From: CBFHND01 sp965657085
GTDB lineage: Bacteria; Pseudomonadota; Alphaproteobacteria; Rhodobacterales; Rhodobacteraceae
Assembly: GCA_965657085.1 (NCBI GenBank)
Contig: CBFHND010000034.1
Coordinates: forward strand, 1 to 29,363
DNA length: 29,363 nt
Direction: 5' to 3'
The translations under genes and the position numbers were made by a program. How positions within the stretch are numbered: the stretch's first letter is position 1; each line of letters starts with the position of its first letter. The notes below the pieces were generated by a model. That model worked only from the letters and a program-made list of their open reading frames with translations. It did no database searches and had not been told where the DNA came from. Below are positions 1 through 6,981 of this stretch, one piece after another.

Positions 1-117
1 GAAGGTGTGGGCGCCGTCGCCGCCGGTGCCGACGATGTCGAGCAGGTGGGTGGTGTCGGCCATCGGCACCTTGGTCGAGAATTCGCGCATGACTTGCGCG
101 GCGGCCGTGATCTCGCC
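1..117 (-). pseudogene. anthranilate phosphoribosyltransferase fragment fused in frame to cysS
   Basis: Continuing the cysS frame without a stop, the minus strand encodes AAAQVMREFSTKVPMADTTH and then LLDIVGTGGDGAHTF. This is the helix and glycine-rich phosphate loop (GTGGDG) of TrpD, which binds phosphoribosyl pyrophosphate. The wording (AAQVMREF, HLLDIVGTGGDGAHTF) is the beta/gammaproteobacterial style of TrpD as I recall it. It differs from the full trpD at 23546-24562, whose equivalent stretch reads AAAAAVMRAKCNAV ... MDIVGTGGDGKGTL. Both TrpD and CysRS can carry a G-E-I-T-like stretch at the meeting point (about 103-117), which would suit a microhomology junction. The fragment runs off the left edge and lacks its own start. 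Confidence 0.75.
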
Positions 118-381
118 GATGGCCCGCCCGCTTTCGGCGGCACGTGCGTTAATCTTGTCATCCACGTCGGTGAAATTGCGCACGTAGGTCACGTGATCCG
201 GGCCATAGACATGGCGCAACAACCGAAAGAGCACATCAAACACGATCACCGGGCGCGCGTTGCCCAAATGCGCACGATCATACACCGTGGGGCCCCAGAC
301 ATACATCCGCTCGTTCTCGGGATCGATCGGCGCAAAGGTTTCCTTGCGGCGCGTGGCGGTGTTGTAAAGCTGGATATCCAT
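103..381 (-). pseudogene. cysS: cysteinyl-tRNA synthetase, 5' fragment only
   Basis: This is the N-terminal ~90 residues of cysteinyl-tRNA synthetase, the enzyme that charges tRNA-Cys in the cytoplasm. It starts at the ATG at 381 and reads through the class I signature region (GPTVYDRAHLGNARP, residues 30-44, with the HIGH-type HLGN) and the conserved RNFTDVDDKINARA block. After about residue 90 the CysRS sequence stops and the frame continues as TrpD-like protein (see the next entry), so the KMSKS loop, anticodon-binding region and other zinc ligands are absent. Residue 29, normally the first zinc-binding Cys of CysRS (YVCGPTVYD), reads Trp (codon TGG) here. It is divergent from the aminotransferase at 640. 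The family call is firm. I cannot tell from this window whether the break is biological or an assembly chimera; the latter is more likely at a sequence edge. Confidence 0.85.
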
Positions 382-463
382 AGGGCGTCCTTGCGCGGGG
401 GTTGGCGCGGGCCTAGCAATTCTGACGTGTCATGGAAACAGTGAACCGGCCCGCTGAGTGGAT

Positions 464-487
464 CAGCAGATAATGCAGCAGATAATG
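464..487. repeat. perfect tandem duplication of a 12-bp unit
   Basis: CAGCAGATAATG occurs twice back to back (464-475 and 476-487) in the divergent spacer between cysS and the aminotransferase gene. On the cysS strand each unit contributes a CATTAT, which resembles a -10 hexamer, so the repeat may lie in the cysS promoter area. No clear -35 was found for either copy. The rest of the 382-639 spacer holds a TTGACA at 583-588 without a good -10 partner. Confidence 0.8.
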
Positions 488-639
488 AGCGTTGCACGGT
501 TCATGCCGTCAGCTAACCCATGCGCCCGCCCGGCGTCAAGCGGGCTGAGCCGATAAGGCGGTGCCCTGCGCCGCCACCCCGATTGACAAAGCGCGCGGCC
601 TCTGTCCCCTTGGCGCCAAGATCGAGGCAGGAGAACACC

Positions 640-1818
640 ATGCAGCCCAGCGCGCGGATGACGAATTTGACAGGCGGCGGTTCTGACGGCTGGGACGTGT
701 TCATTCGCGCCCGCCGCATGATCGCCAAAGGCACGCCGGTGACCGAACTGACCATCGGCGAACACGACATCCGCACCGCCGCCCCCATCCTGCAGGACAT
801 GCACCGCAGCGCCATGGGCGGGCACACCGGCTATGCCATGGTGCCCGGCACCGATACCCTGCGTGATCAGGTGGCCGCCCGCGTGGCCCAACGCACGGGC
901 GTGCCGACAACCCGCGACAACGTGCTGATCACGCCGGGTGGGCAATCGGCGCTCTTTGCCGCCCATGCCGCCGCCTGTGATCCGGGCGACACCGCCCTTT
1001 ATATCGATCCCTACTATGCCACCTACCCCGGAACCCTTCGCGGCGTGTCGGCACACCCAAAGGCCATCGCGGCCCACGCCGCCGATGCGTTCCAGCCCCG
1101 CGCCGAGGCCATTGCCAAGGCCGCCCCCGGCGCGCGCTCGCTGCTGATCAATTCGCCCAACAACCCCACGGGCGTCGTCTATTCCCGCGACACGCTGCAG
1201 GGCATTGCCGATGTCTGCACCGAGCACGGGCTGTGGCTGATCTCGGACGAGGTTTATGACACGCAAGTGTGGGAGGGCTGCCACATCAGCCCCCGCGCCC
1301 TGCCCGGCATGGCCGAGCGCACGCTGGTCGTGGGATCCATGTCGAAATCCCACGCCATGACCGGATCGCGCTGTGGCTGGATCGTGGGGCCCGAGGATGT
1401 GATCGCCCACCTCATAACCTTCGCCACCCACACCACCTACGGCGTGCCCGGTTTCATCCAGGATGCTGCTGCCTACGCCTTGACCCTCGGCACCGACTTC
1501 GAGGACGAGGTTGCCGCCCCCTTCCGTCGCCGCCGGGCGCTGGCGCAAGAAGTGCTTGCCGGGCAGAACACCGTGGGCCTGATCCCTGCGCAGGGGGCGA
1601 TGTACCTGATGCTCGACATCCGGGCCACGGGACTGTCAGGCGATGCCTTTGCCAATGCGCTTCTCGATGAACGCCACGTGGCGGTTATGCCGGGCGAAAG
1701 CTTCGGTGCTGCGGCGGCGGGCCACATTCGCGTGGCCATGACCATCGCGGACGCCCAATTCGAAGCAGCCCTGCGCACCCTTGTGGCCTTTGCACAGGCG
1801 CGCGCAAAAACCGGGTGA
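640..1818 (+). CDS. PLP-dependent class I/II aminotransferase
   Basis: A 392-residue fold-type I aminotransferase, which moves an amino group between an amino acid and a 2-oxo acid using pyridoxal phosphate. Visible family marks are the GGQSAL cofactor-phosphate region (about 100-105), NSPNNPTG (171-178), SDEVYD (202-207) and the Schiff-base lysine K236 in SMSKSHAMTGSRCGW. Length is normal for the family. The ATG at 640 is preceded by AGGAG at good distance; a second in-frame ATG at 658 is possible, and the open frame upstream to 520 lacks a ribosome site. The substrate cannot be read from the sequence. It is closer to the aspartate/arginine-pyruvate aminotransferase group than to HisC. It is divergent from cysS and 52 bp ahead of the TPM-domain gene. 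Confidence 0.88.
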   Translation: MQPSARMTNLTGGGSDGWDVFIRARRMIAKGTPVTELTIGEHDIRTAAPILQDMHRSAMGGHTGYAMVPGTDTLRDQVAARVAQRTGVPTTRDNVLITPGGQSALFAAHAAACDPGDTALYIDPYYATYPGTLRGVSAHPKAIAAHAADAFQPRAEAIAKAAPGARSLLINSPNNPTGVVYSRDTLQGIADVCTEHGLWLISDEVYDTQVWEGCHISPRALPGMAERTLVVGSMSKSHAMTGSRCGWIVGPEDVIAHLITFATHTTYGVPGFIQDAAAYALTLGTDFEDEVAAPFRRRRALAQEVLAGQNTVGLIPAQGAMYLMLDIRATGLSGDAFANALLDERHVAVMPGESFGAAAAGHIRVAMTIADAQFEAALRTLVAFAQARAKTG

Positions 1819-1870
1819 ACGAAAACACTCATTCGGTCTATACTGGTGTCATTTAGGACCGGAGGATTTC

Positions 1871-2734
1871 ATGCAACGCCTTTTCACAATGATGATGCTG
1901 TGCCTTTGGGCCGTTCTGGCCCACACCCCTGCCGAGGCCCAGTTCTATCCCGACTACACCAACCTCGAAGTCAACGACTATGCAGGTATCCTGCCCGATG
2001 ATGTCGAGGCCAGCCTGACCCAGACCCTTTCTGCCCTGCGCCGCGATACAGGGGTGGAGATGACGGTTGTCACCCTGTCGCGGCAAGAGACCTATGCCCC
2101 CGACATGACCCTTGAGGCCTTTGCCACCGGGCTTTTCAACCATTGGGGCGTGGGCGATGCCACGCGCAACGACGGGGTGATGGTGCTGGTTTTGCCCACG
2201 GACCGGGCCATGCGGCTTGAGCTGGGCGCGGGCTATGACACCTCGTGGAACCATGTGGCGCAACGTGTGGTGGACACCGCATTTCTGCCCGCCTTTCGCG
2301 GCGGCGATTACCCCAGCGGCATCATCGCAGGCGTGCATGCGACCATCGATGACATCGTGACGCAGCATCTGGCGGGCGCCCCTGCTCCGGATGACGCCGG
2401 CCACGATGGCGGCATCAGCGGTTCATGGCTGTGGCTGGCTCTGTTGCCGTTCGGAGCGCTGTTTTTCTGGCAGCGTGTCGCGGATTGGCTTGCCGCGCGC
2501 CGGTCTTGCCCATCCTGCGGCGAACGCGGTGGGCTGAGCATCACCCGCAAGATAAAACGCAGGGCGACCCGGTCCTTGGGTGGATTGGGTGACAAGACTG
2601 TCAGCTGTTCGAAATGCGGTTACGTGGCCGTTTCGGAATACACCACAAGCCGCCTGAGCAGTTCCACCGGCAGCCGGTCGGGATCATTTGGCGGCGGATC
2701 GTCCAGCGGCGGCGGTGCATCGGGCCGCTGGTAA
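1871..2734 (+). CDS. TPM-domain (YgcG-type) membrane protein
   Basis: A 287-residue exported membrane protein. Residues 1-23 form a signal peptide ending AEA. Residues 25-165 are a TPM domain (LEVNDYAGILPDD, then a DGVMVLVLPTDRAMRLELG strand region). A membrane segment follows at about 184-200. The C-terminal part faces the cytoplasm with a two-CxxC zinc ribbon (C213, C216, C246, C249) and ends in a Ser/Gly tail (SGSFGGGSSSGGGASGRW) typical of YgcG relatives. The family is linked to membrane or photosystem quality control in plants, but its bacterial role is poorly defined. The start at 1871 has a GGAGG site; an upstream in-frame extension overlaps the aminotransferase end and is not supported. 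It may be co-transcribed with the aminotransferase. Confidence 0.85.
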   Translation: MQRLFTMMMLCLWAVLAHTPAEAQFYPDYTNLEVNDYAGILPDDVEASLTQTLSALRRDTGVEMTVVTLSRQETYAPDMTLEAFATGLFNHWGVGDATRNDGVMVLVLPTDRAMRLELGAGYDTSWNHVAQRVVDTAFLPAFRGGDYPSGIIAGVHATIDDIVTQHLAGAPAPDDAGHDGGISGSWLWLALLPFGALFFWQRVADWLAARRSCPSCGERGGLSITRKIKRRATRSLGGLGDKTVSCSKCGYVAVSEYTTSRLSSSTGSRSGSFGGGSSSGGGASGRW

Positions 2735-2756
2735 CGCGGGACACACCGGGAGGGAT

Positions 2757-2786
2757 GGCGCGCCCCGCGCTGCGTTCGGGCGCGCC
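2757..2786. terminator. GC-rich hairpin between convergent genes
   Basis: Arms GGCGCGCCC (2757-2765) and GGGCGCGCC (2778-2786) form a 9-bp stem with a 12-nt loop, placed between two genes that converge. There is no U-tract on either side, so intrinsic termination is a guess based on position and stability. Confidence 0.5.
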
Positions 2787-2823
2787 TGAGCACTTACAGG
2801 CACGCCCGATGATTGGGGTGCGA

Positions 2824-3411
2824 TCAGAAGCGGAACGACCCGCGCAGGGTCACGGAAGTGGCATCTGCATCCACACCAGACCCGCTGATATCGTCAAAGC
2901 TGTGCTCCAGCACCTCGCCGCCAACGGTAAAGCGGTCGTTGATCTGGTAGGCCACGCCGATGCCGTAGAATTCACCGGTTTCATTGCCCAGTGATGTGTC
3001 GACCTGTGCGGCACCTACCGCCAGATAGGCCATCGTGCGGCCAAAGTCGTAGCCGGCGCGCAACTTCAGGCGGGCCACGCTGTCAACGTCAGCGGCACCG
3101 CCAAGGTCAATATCGGTAAAGTCATAATCGACTTCACCCCCCAGAACGAACCTGCCGAAGTCATAGTCATAACCCAAGTGCAAACCATAGCTTACGTCAT
3201 CACCATCTGCCGCGCCCGTTCCGTCCACATCGAGGTTGCCCAATTGCACACCGCCGTAAGGGCCGGTCCAATCGCCGCCCGTATAAGGCACAGGCGCTGG
3301 CACTGGTGCGGGTACCGGCGGTGCATCAACCACCGGGTCTTGAAGGGTGCCAGCCAGCACCGGGCCACTGATCAGACCCGACAGCGCCGCAAGGCTCAAA
3401 ATACGTTTCAT
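2824..3411 (-). CDS. small outer-membrane beta-barrel protein
   Basis: A 195-residue exported protein: signal peptide about 1-20 (ends VLA), then a Pro/Ala/Val linker (VPAPVPAPVP), then alternating aromatic/charged strands with glycine (WTGPYGGVQLGNLDV, YGLHLGYDYDFGRFVLGGE, LKLRAGYDFGRTMAYLAVG). It ends in a terminal Phe strand (LRGSFRF), the usual signal for insertion by the Bam complex. Size and pattern fit an eight-stranded barrel of the OmpA/Omp25-like family common in Alphaproteobacteria. The function is structural or unknown; no OmpA peptidoglycan-binding domain is present. The start has AGGAG upstream. It converges with the TPM gene and is transcribed away from mttB. Confidence 0.85.
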   Translation of the reverse strand: MKRILSLAALSGLISGPVLAGTLQDPVVDAPPVPAPVPAPVPYTGGDWTGPYGGVQLGNLDVDGTGAADGDDVSYGLHLGYDYDFGRFVLGGEVDYDFTDIDLGGAADVDSVARLKLRAGYDFGRTMAYLAVGAAQVDTSLGNETGEFYGIGVAYQINDRFTVGGEVLEHSFDDISGSGVDADATSVTLRGSFRF

Positions 3412-3716
3412 GCTCTTACTCCTGATTTATCAGCCTCCGCCTGCGCGGGGCTTCCTTAGAAGACGGGGGCTCCGGGGACAAAGTTCCAGTGCCGAGCCGC
3501 AAAGACCGTAAAGTGCGCGCACGGCTGCGCAATTGCGGCCCCTGCCCTGCGAAAGACCGCCCAAACGCGCAGGGAAGCGGCGCGGTCTTGCCGAAATGCT
3601 GGTTGCAACCGGCACCAATTCGCCTGCCGCATCCGGGCGGGCGCGTCGCAAACAGGACAGACCGCGCCGATTTTGCCCGCCACGGTGTTGGTGAAAGCTG
3701 GCTGGAGGAGGCTGGT
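3412..3716. other. long spacer, no recognised gene
   Basis: The spacer upstream of the outer-membrane gene and mttB is GC-rich and has inverted segments such as CCCTGCG with CGCAGGG that could fold in RNA. Short open frames on both strands show no recognisable protein. No riboswitch or tRNA was seen. Confidence 0.5.
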
Positions 3717-3800
3717 ATGCAACACGACACGTGCAAGATCACATTGGTGATCCGCACCATCGGCGCCGAACGTGGGCGTGCAGCGCGGGGACGCCCCTAG
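3717..3800 (+). CDS. possible 27-residue small protein or leader peptide before mttB
   Basis: An ATG at 3717 sits 6 nt after a strong AGGAG (within GGAGGAG at 3704-3710) and opens a 27-codon frame ending in TAG at 3798-3800. The peptide starts MQHDTCKITLVIRTIG and has a basic Arg/Gly tail. A small hairpin (ACGCCC and GGGCGT around 3792-3806) overlaps the stop codon. mttB begins 53 bp later, with a much weaker ribosome site than this frame. I do not recognise the peptide. The evidence is only the initiation signal, so it could be chance in GC-rich DNA. Confidence 0.25.
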   Translation: MQHDTCKITLVIRTIGAERGRAARGRP

Positions 3801-3853
3801 GGCGTGTCACCGACCACGCCGCTTTTTCACGCACTTCTCTTCGGATACCTGAC

Positions 3854-5392
3854 ATGAACGATCAATCTCCTTCCCGCAGCGGTGGCCGCGCCGCGCGCCG
3901 TGCTGCACGGGCCGCGCCGCTGGCCGACCACCTGCGCCCCGTGCGCCCGGGCCTTGAAGGCGGGCAATACAAACCGCTTTCGGATGCCGACGTCCTGAAA
4001 ATCCATAACGCGGCATTGGATGCGTTGGAAACCATCGGTCTGGCCGATGCGCCGGAAAGCGGTGTGGCGCACCTCACGGGCGCTGGCGCCATTCTGGGCG
4101 ATGACGGGCGCATCCGCTTTCCCCGAGCCTTGGTCGAGGACACCATCGCCAAGGCCAACCGCGAGGTAACGCTGCACAGCCGCGATGGCAAAAACGATCT
4201 CGAACTGTCGGGCGCGCGCGTGCACTACGGCACCGCCGGGGCAGCGGTGCATATGGTCGATGTGGATGGGCGTGAATACCGTGAAAGCACCGTGCAGGAC
4301 CTGCATGACGCGGCGCGCATTGTCGATGTGCTGGATAACATCCACTTCTGCCAGCGCCCCATGGTCTGCCGCGACATCACTGACAACTTCGAGATGGATC
4401 TCAATTCGGTCTACGCCTCGGTCAGTGGGACCACCAAACACGTTGGCACCTCCTTTACCGATCCGTCCTACGTTGGACCGGCCATCGAGATGCTGCACAT
4501 GATCGCGGGGGGAGAGGACGCGTGGCGCGCGCGCCCCTTCGTGTCCAATTCCAACTGCTTTGTCGTGCCGCCGATGAAGTTCGCCACCGAAAGCTGCGAA
4601 GTGATGGAGGAGTGTATCCGTCACGGCATGCCGGTGCTGCTCTTGTCTGCGGGCATGTCGGGGGCCACGGCCCCTTCGACCATTGCCGGGGCCATCGTGC
4701 AGGCCACGGCGGAATGTCTGGCGGGGCTGGTCTATGTGAATGCAGTCAAACCCGGCGCGCCGGCGGTCTTTGGCACATGGCCCTTCGGGCTGGACCTGCG
4801 CACCGGGGCGATGACCGGCGGATCGGGTGAACAGGCCCTTTTGACCGCCGGCTGCGCCCAGATGCACAAATTCTACAACGTGCCGGGCGGGGCAGCCGCA
4901 GGCATCGCCGACAGCAAATTGCCGGACATGCAGGCCGGTTGGGAGCAGATGTGTTCCAACGTGATGGCGGGGCTTTCGGGTCTGAACATGGTCTACGAGG
5001 CTGCGGGAATGCACGCGTCCCTTCTGGGCTTTTGTCACGAAAGCCTGATCCTGGGTGATGATATCATCGGCCAGGCGCTGCGCTGTGTGCGCGGCATCGA
5101 AGTCAACGATGAAACGCTGGCCGTGGACCAGATTGCCCAGGTGTGCATGGACGGGCCAGGCCATTACCTTGGCACCGATCAGACGCTGAGCCGGATGCAG
5201 ACCGATTGCGTCTATCCCACGCTGGGTGATCGCACCTCGCCCAAGGAATGGGTCGAACTGGGCAAACCCGACCTGATCGCCAAGGCCACGGCCCGCAAGG
5301 AAGACATCCTTGCCACCCGGTCACAGGCCCGGATCGATCCCTCGATCGATGCGGACATCCGAAAAGCGTTCAACATCCATCTGCCCCAGTAA
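3854..5392 (+). CDS. trimethylamine methyltransferase family protein (MttB superfamily, non-pyrrolysine)
   Basis: A 512-residue member of the MttB/COG5598 family, which transfers a methyl group from a quaternary or tertiary amine to a corrinoid protein. The Arg/Ala-rich N-terminus followed by LADHLRPVRPGLEGGQYKPL is the form I recall from Rhodobacterales copies. The barrel core follows (HYGTAGAAVHMVDVDGREY, GTTKHVGTSFTDP, SNSNCFVVPPMKFATESCEV, GHYLGTDQTL). No in-frame amber codon occurs, so this is not the pyrrolysine trimethylamine enzyme. Non-pyrrolysine relatives demethylate substrates such as glycine betaine, carnitine or proline betaine, and the true substrate here is unknown. No corrinoid protein or activase gene lies beside it. 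The start at 3854 was chosen because homology begins soon after it; the longer frame to 3731 looks non-coding. Confidence 0.87.
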   Translation: MNDQSPSRSGGRAARRAARAAPLADHLRPVRPGLEGGQYKPLSDADVLKIHNAALDALETIGLADAPESGVAHLTGAGAILGDDGRIRFPRALVEDTIAKANREVTLHSRDGKNDLELSGARVHYGTAGAAVHMVDVDGREYRESTVQDLHDAARIVDVLDNIHFCQRPMVCRDITDNFEMDLNSVYASVSGTTKHVGTSFTDPSYVGPAIEMLHMIAGGEDAWRARPFVSNSNCFVVPPMKFATESCEVMEECIRHGMPVLLLSAGMSGATAPSTIAGAIVQATAECLAGLVYVNAVKPGAPAVFGTWPFGLDLRTGAMTGGSGEQALLTAGCAQMHKFYNVPGGAAAGIADSKLPDMQAGWEQMCSNVMAGLSGLNMVYEAAGMHASLLGFCHESLILGDDIIGQALRCVRGIEVNDETLAVDQIAQVCMDGPGHYLGTDQTLSRMQTDCVYPTLGDRTSPKEWVELGKPDLIAKATARKEDILATRSQARIDPSIDADIRKAFNIHLPQ

Positions 5393-5410
5393 CGGTCTTC
5401 CATAACGCAT

Positions 5411-5440
5411 GGCGCCCGGCCCTGGGGGGAACCGGGCGCC
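5411..5440 (+). terminator. hairpin after mttB
   Basis: GGCGCCCGG (5411-5419) pairs with CCGGGCGCC (5432-5440) across a 12-nt loop, 18 bp after the mttB stop and before the convergent EF-hand gene. No U-tract follows. It could serve both directions. Confidence 0.6.
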
Positions 5441-5512
5441 ACACCCCTCAGGGCATGTCGCTGCGCGGTGATGTCCGATCCTGCCCACGCACAGTTTTGC
5501 CCCAGGGCAACC

Positions 5513-5770
5513 TTAGCCTTCGGAAGGCGCAGGCATCATGCCCGCTTCCTGTGCCGAGGCGACTTCGTCACCATCCAGAGCGCCATCGGCGTTGAGGTCC
5601 ATCGCGGTAAAGCTGTCCGCGGTGATCTCCGGATATACGGCCTGAACCTCGTCGATGGTCAGAACACCGTCGCCATTGGCGTCGATGTCACCGGCTCCTT
5701 GCCCCATGGCAAAGGCGGGAAAGGCCACGGTGGCGGCCGCGATCAGGGTCCATTTCGAGAAAGTGTTCAT
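5513..5770 (-). CDS. small periplasmic EF-hand protein
   Basis: An 85-residue protein with a signal peptide (about 1-22, ending AFAMG) and two calcium-binding EF-hand loops: DANGDGVLTIDE (residues 30-41) and DLNADGALDGDE (58-69). Both keep acidic or Asn ligands at loop positions 1, 3 and 5 and Glu at 12. The loops lie close together with a short helix between, so it is a minimal calmodulin-like pair. The start at 5770 follows GGGAG; the frame upstream to 5815 is not preferred because the signal peptide begins at this Met. It is divergent from the sigma-factor gene, with 237 bp of shared promoter space. Calcium binding is inferred from the loops; partner and role are unknown. Confidence 0.85.
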   Translation of the reverse strand: MNTFSKWTLIAAATVAFPAFAMGQGAGDIDANGDGVLTIDEVQAVYPEITADSFTAMDLNADGALDGDEVASAQEAGMMPAPSEG

Positions 5771-6007
5771 TAGGTGTCTCCCTTTCAGGGGTCTGTTACG
5801 TCCGAGAACCGTCATCGGCTCTCACCCTGATTGATGCGGAAACGGGCCTGCGCATCCCAGCCCCTGTCCCACGGGCCTCTGGCACGCAAAGCCACGCCGA
5901 TCCGCAACCTTTCCGTGCGCAAGAGGCCGCCCAAAAAGGCCCTGTTCGGGCGATCGGCGAAAACCCCCCGTCTGGTCAGGCGGGCCGCAAAGCCCCACCT
6001 TGATGTC

Positions 6008-6487
6008 ATGACCTACACCCTGCCCCCAAACACACTGACCCCGCTGATCCCCATGCTGAAGCGCCGCGCCCGCCGCCTCACACGCAGCGATGCCGAGGCG
6101 GACGACCTGGTGCAGGACACGCTGTTGCGGCTGCTGCAAAGGTTGCGGCGCAAAGGGCCGGTGGACGATCTGCCCGCCTATGCGATGCGCACGCTGACCA
6201 ATCAGGCGCGCATGGCCTGGCGCCGCCCGCCCCCGCCCGAAGAACTGGACGAGGCCGATGCCAGCGTGGAGCCCGATGCCCCCTTGCGCCTGGATTGCGC
6301 CGACACGCTGCGCGCCATCGAAGAGCTGCCCCGCGAACAAGCGCGCCTGTTGCGCATGGTGGCCCAGGGCGAAACGTCACCCGCGATGCTGGCCAAACGC
6401 ACCGGCATCCCCTTGGGCACCGTGATGTCCCGCCTGTCGCGCGCCCGCACCCGCCTGCGCGACATGCTGGAGACCCCGGCGGATTGA
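6008..6487 (+). CDS. ECF-type RNA polymerase sigma factor
   Basis: A 159-residue sigma-70 family protein of ECF layout. Region 2 spans residues 10-72 (ARRLTRSDAEADDLVQDTLL, then the promoter-melting stretch AYAMRTLTNQARMAWRR). A Pro/Glu/Asp linker follows at 73-100, and region 4 at about 103-153 holds the helix-turn-helix RTGIPLGTVMSRLSRARTRL. It directs RNA polymerase to a private promoter set. The start at 6008 (MTYTLPPNTL) is chosen because it sits just before region 2; no clear ribosome site is visible and the frame is open back to 5831 with basic, non-sigma-like sequence. No anti-sigma gene follows. The divergent EF-hand gene is a candidate target or partner, by context only. Confidence 0.85.
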   Translation: MTYTLPPNTLTPLIPMLKRRARRLTRSDAEADDLVQDTLLRLLQRLRRKGPVDDLPAYAMRTLTNQARMAWRRPPPPEELDEADASVEPDAPLRLDCADTLRAIEELPREQARLLRMVAQGETSPAMLAKRTGIPLGTVMSRLSRARTRLRDMLETPAD

Positions 6488-6745
6488 TTGCTACCGAACC
6501 GCGCCGGGACAGGGGCAATCGGCGGCCCGTAGGTGGGCGACCGGCGATAGCCGCTTGCGCGATTTATGTCTGCCACGATCATCTTCCCAAGGGGCTGGGA
6601 GCGCGGCTGTCGGATAGCCGACCCGATGGGACGGGCCGCCGATTGGCCCGGCGCCTGCAGCTTGGTTCCGGGCCTGCTGCGCACGATCCGGTGACGCGCC
6701 ATTGGGCACAGCCGGATGTGGAGTCAGCCACCAGATGTCTCAAAC
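6488..6745. other. spacer after the sigma factor, no recognised gene
   Basis: About 260 bp between the sigma-factor stop and the intrinsic terminator at 6746. It contains short GC-rich palindromic words (such as GGCGGCCCG and CGGGCCGCC) that can pair over a distance, but no ORF with a recognisable product, tRNA or riboswitch. Confidence 0.5.
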
Positions 6746-6775
6746 AAAAAAAATGGAGGCACGTGGCCTCCATTT
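6746..6775 (-). terminator. strong intrinsic terminator on the minus strand
   Basis: AAATGGAGGC (6751-6760) and GCCTCCATTT (6766-6775) form a perfect 10-bp stem with a 5-nt loop. On the minus strand the stem is followed by an uninterrupted T-tract (A-run 6746-6753 on the plus strand). It is the best intrinsic terminator in the window along with the one after lexA. It lies 206 bp past the nrdJ stop, with another hairpin nearer nrdJ, so it ends either a long nrdJ 3' UTR or a separate small RNA. Confidence 0.85.
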
Positions 6776-6920
6776 AGTTTCGCCGTTCAAGCTCAATATG
6801 TTAACCGCTCGGAAATTTTTTTGCCTGCGGCCTGAACGTCGTCAAGGGGCGAGCGCACCCGCCCCGTGTCAGGATGGGCAAGGACAAATCGTCCGCCCCC
6901 ACCCTATTCGATTTTCGGTC

Positions 6921-6954
6921 GGGGTCCGGTTCCAACTGGGTGAACCAGGACCCC
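6921..6954 (-). terminator. hairpin just downstream of nrdJ
   Basis: GGGGTCC-GGTTC (6921-6932) pairs with GAACC-A-GGACCCC (6942-6954): a 12-bp stem with one bulged A and a 9-nt loop, starting 27 bp after the nrdJ stop. No U-tract follows on the minus strand, so it may be a transcript-end stabiliser rather than a full terminator. Confidence 0.55.
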
Positions 6955-6981
6955 TACGCATCCCCCAGGGGAAGCGATCTC

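Noticed and set aside
3489..3716. Upstream part of a longer plus-strand frame ending at 3800
   Set aside because: The upstream part has no ribosome site and no recognisable protein; only the 3717 start has a strong initiation signal.
3854..5392. Pyrrolysine-containing trimethylamine methyltransferase
   Set aside because: The frame has no internal TAG, and the sequence matches the non-pyrrolysine COG5598 group.
5831..6007. N-terminal extension of the sigma factor
   Set aside because: The in-frame upstream codons give a basic, non-family peptide, and they cover the promoter space shared with the EF-hand gene.
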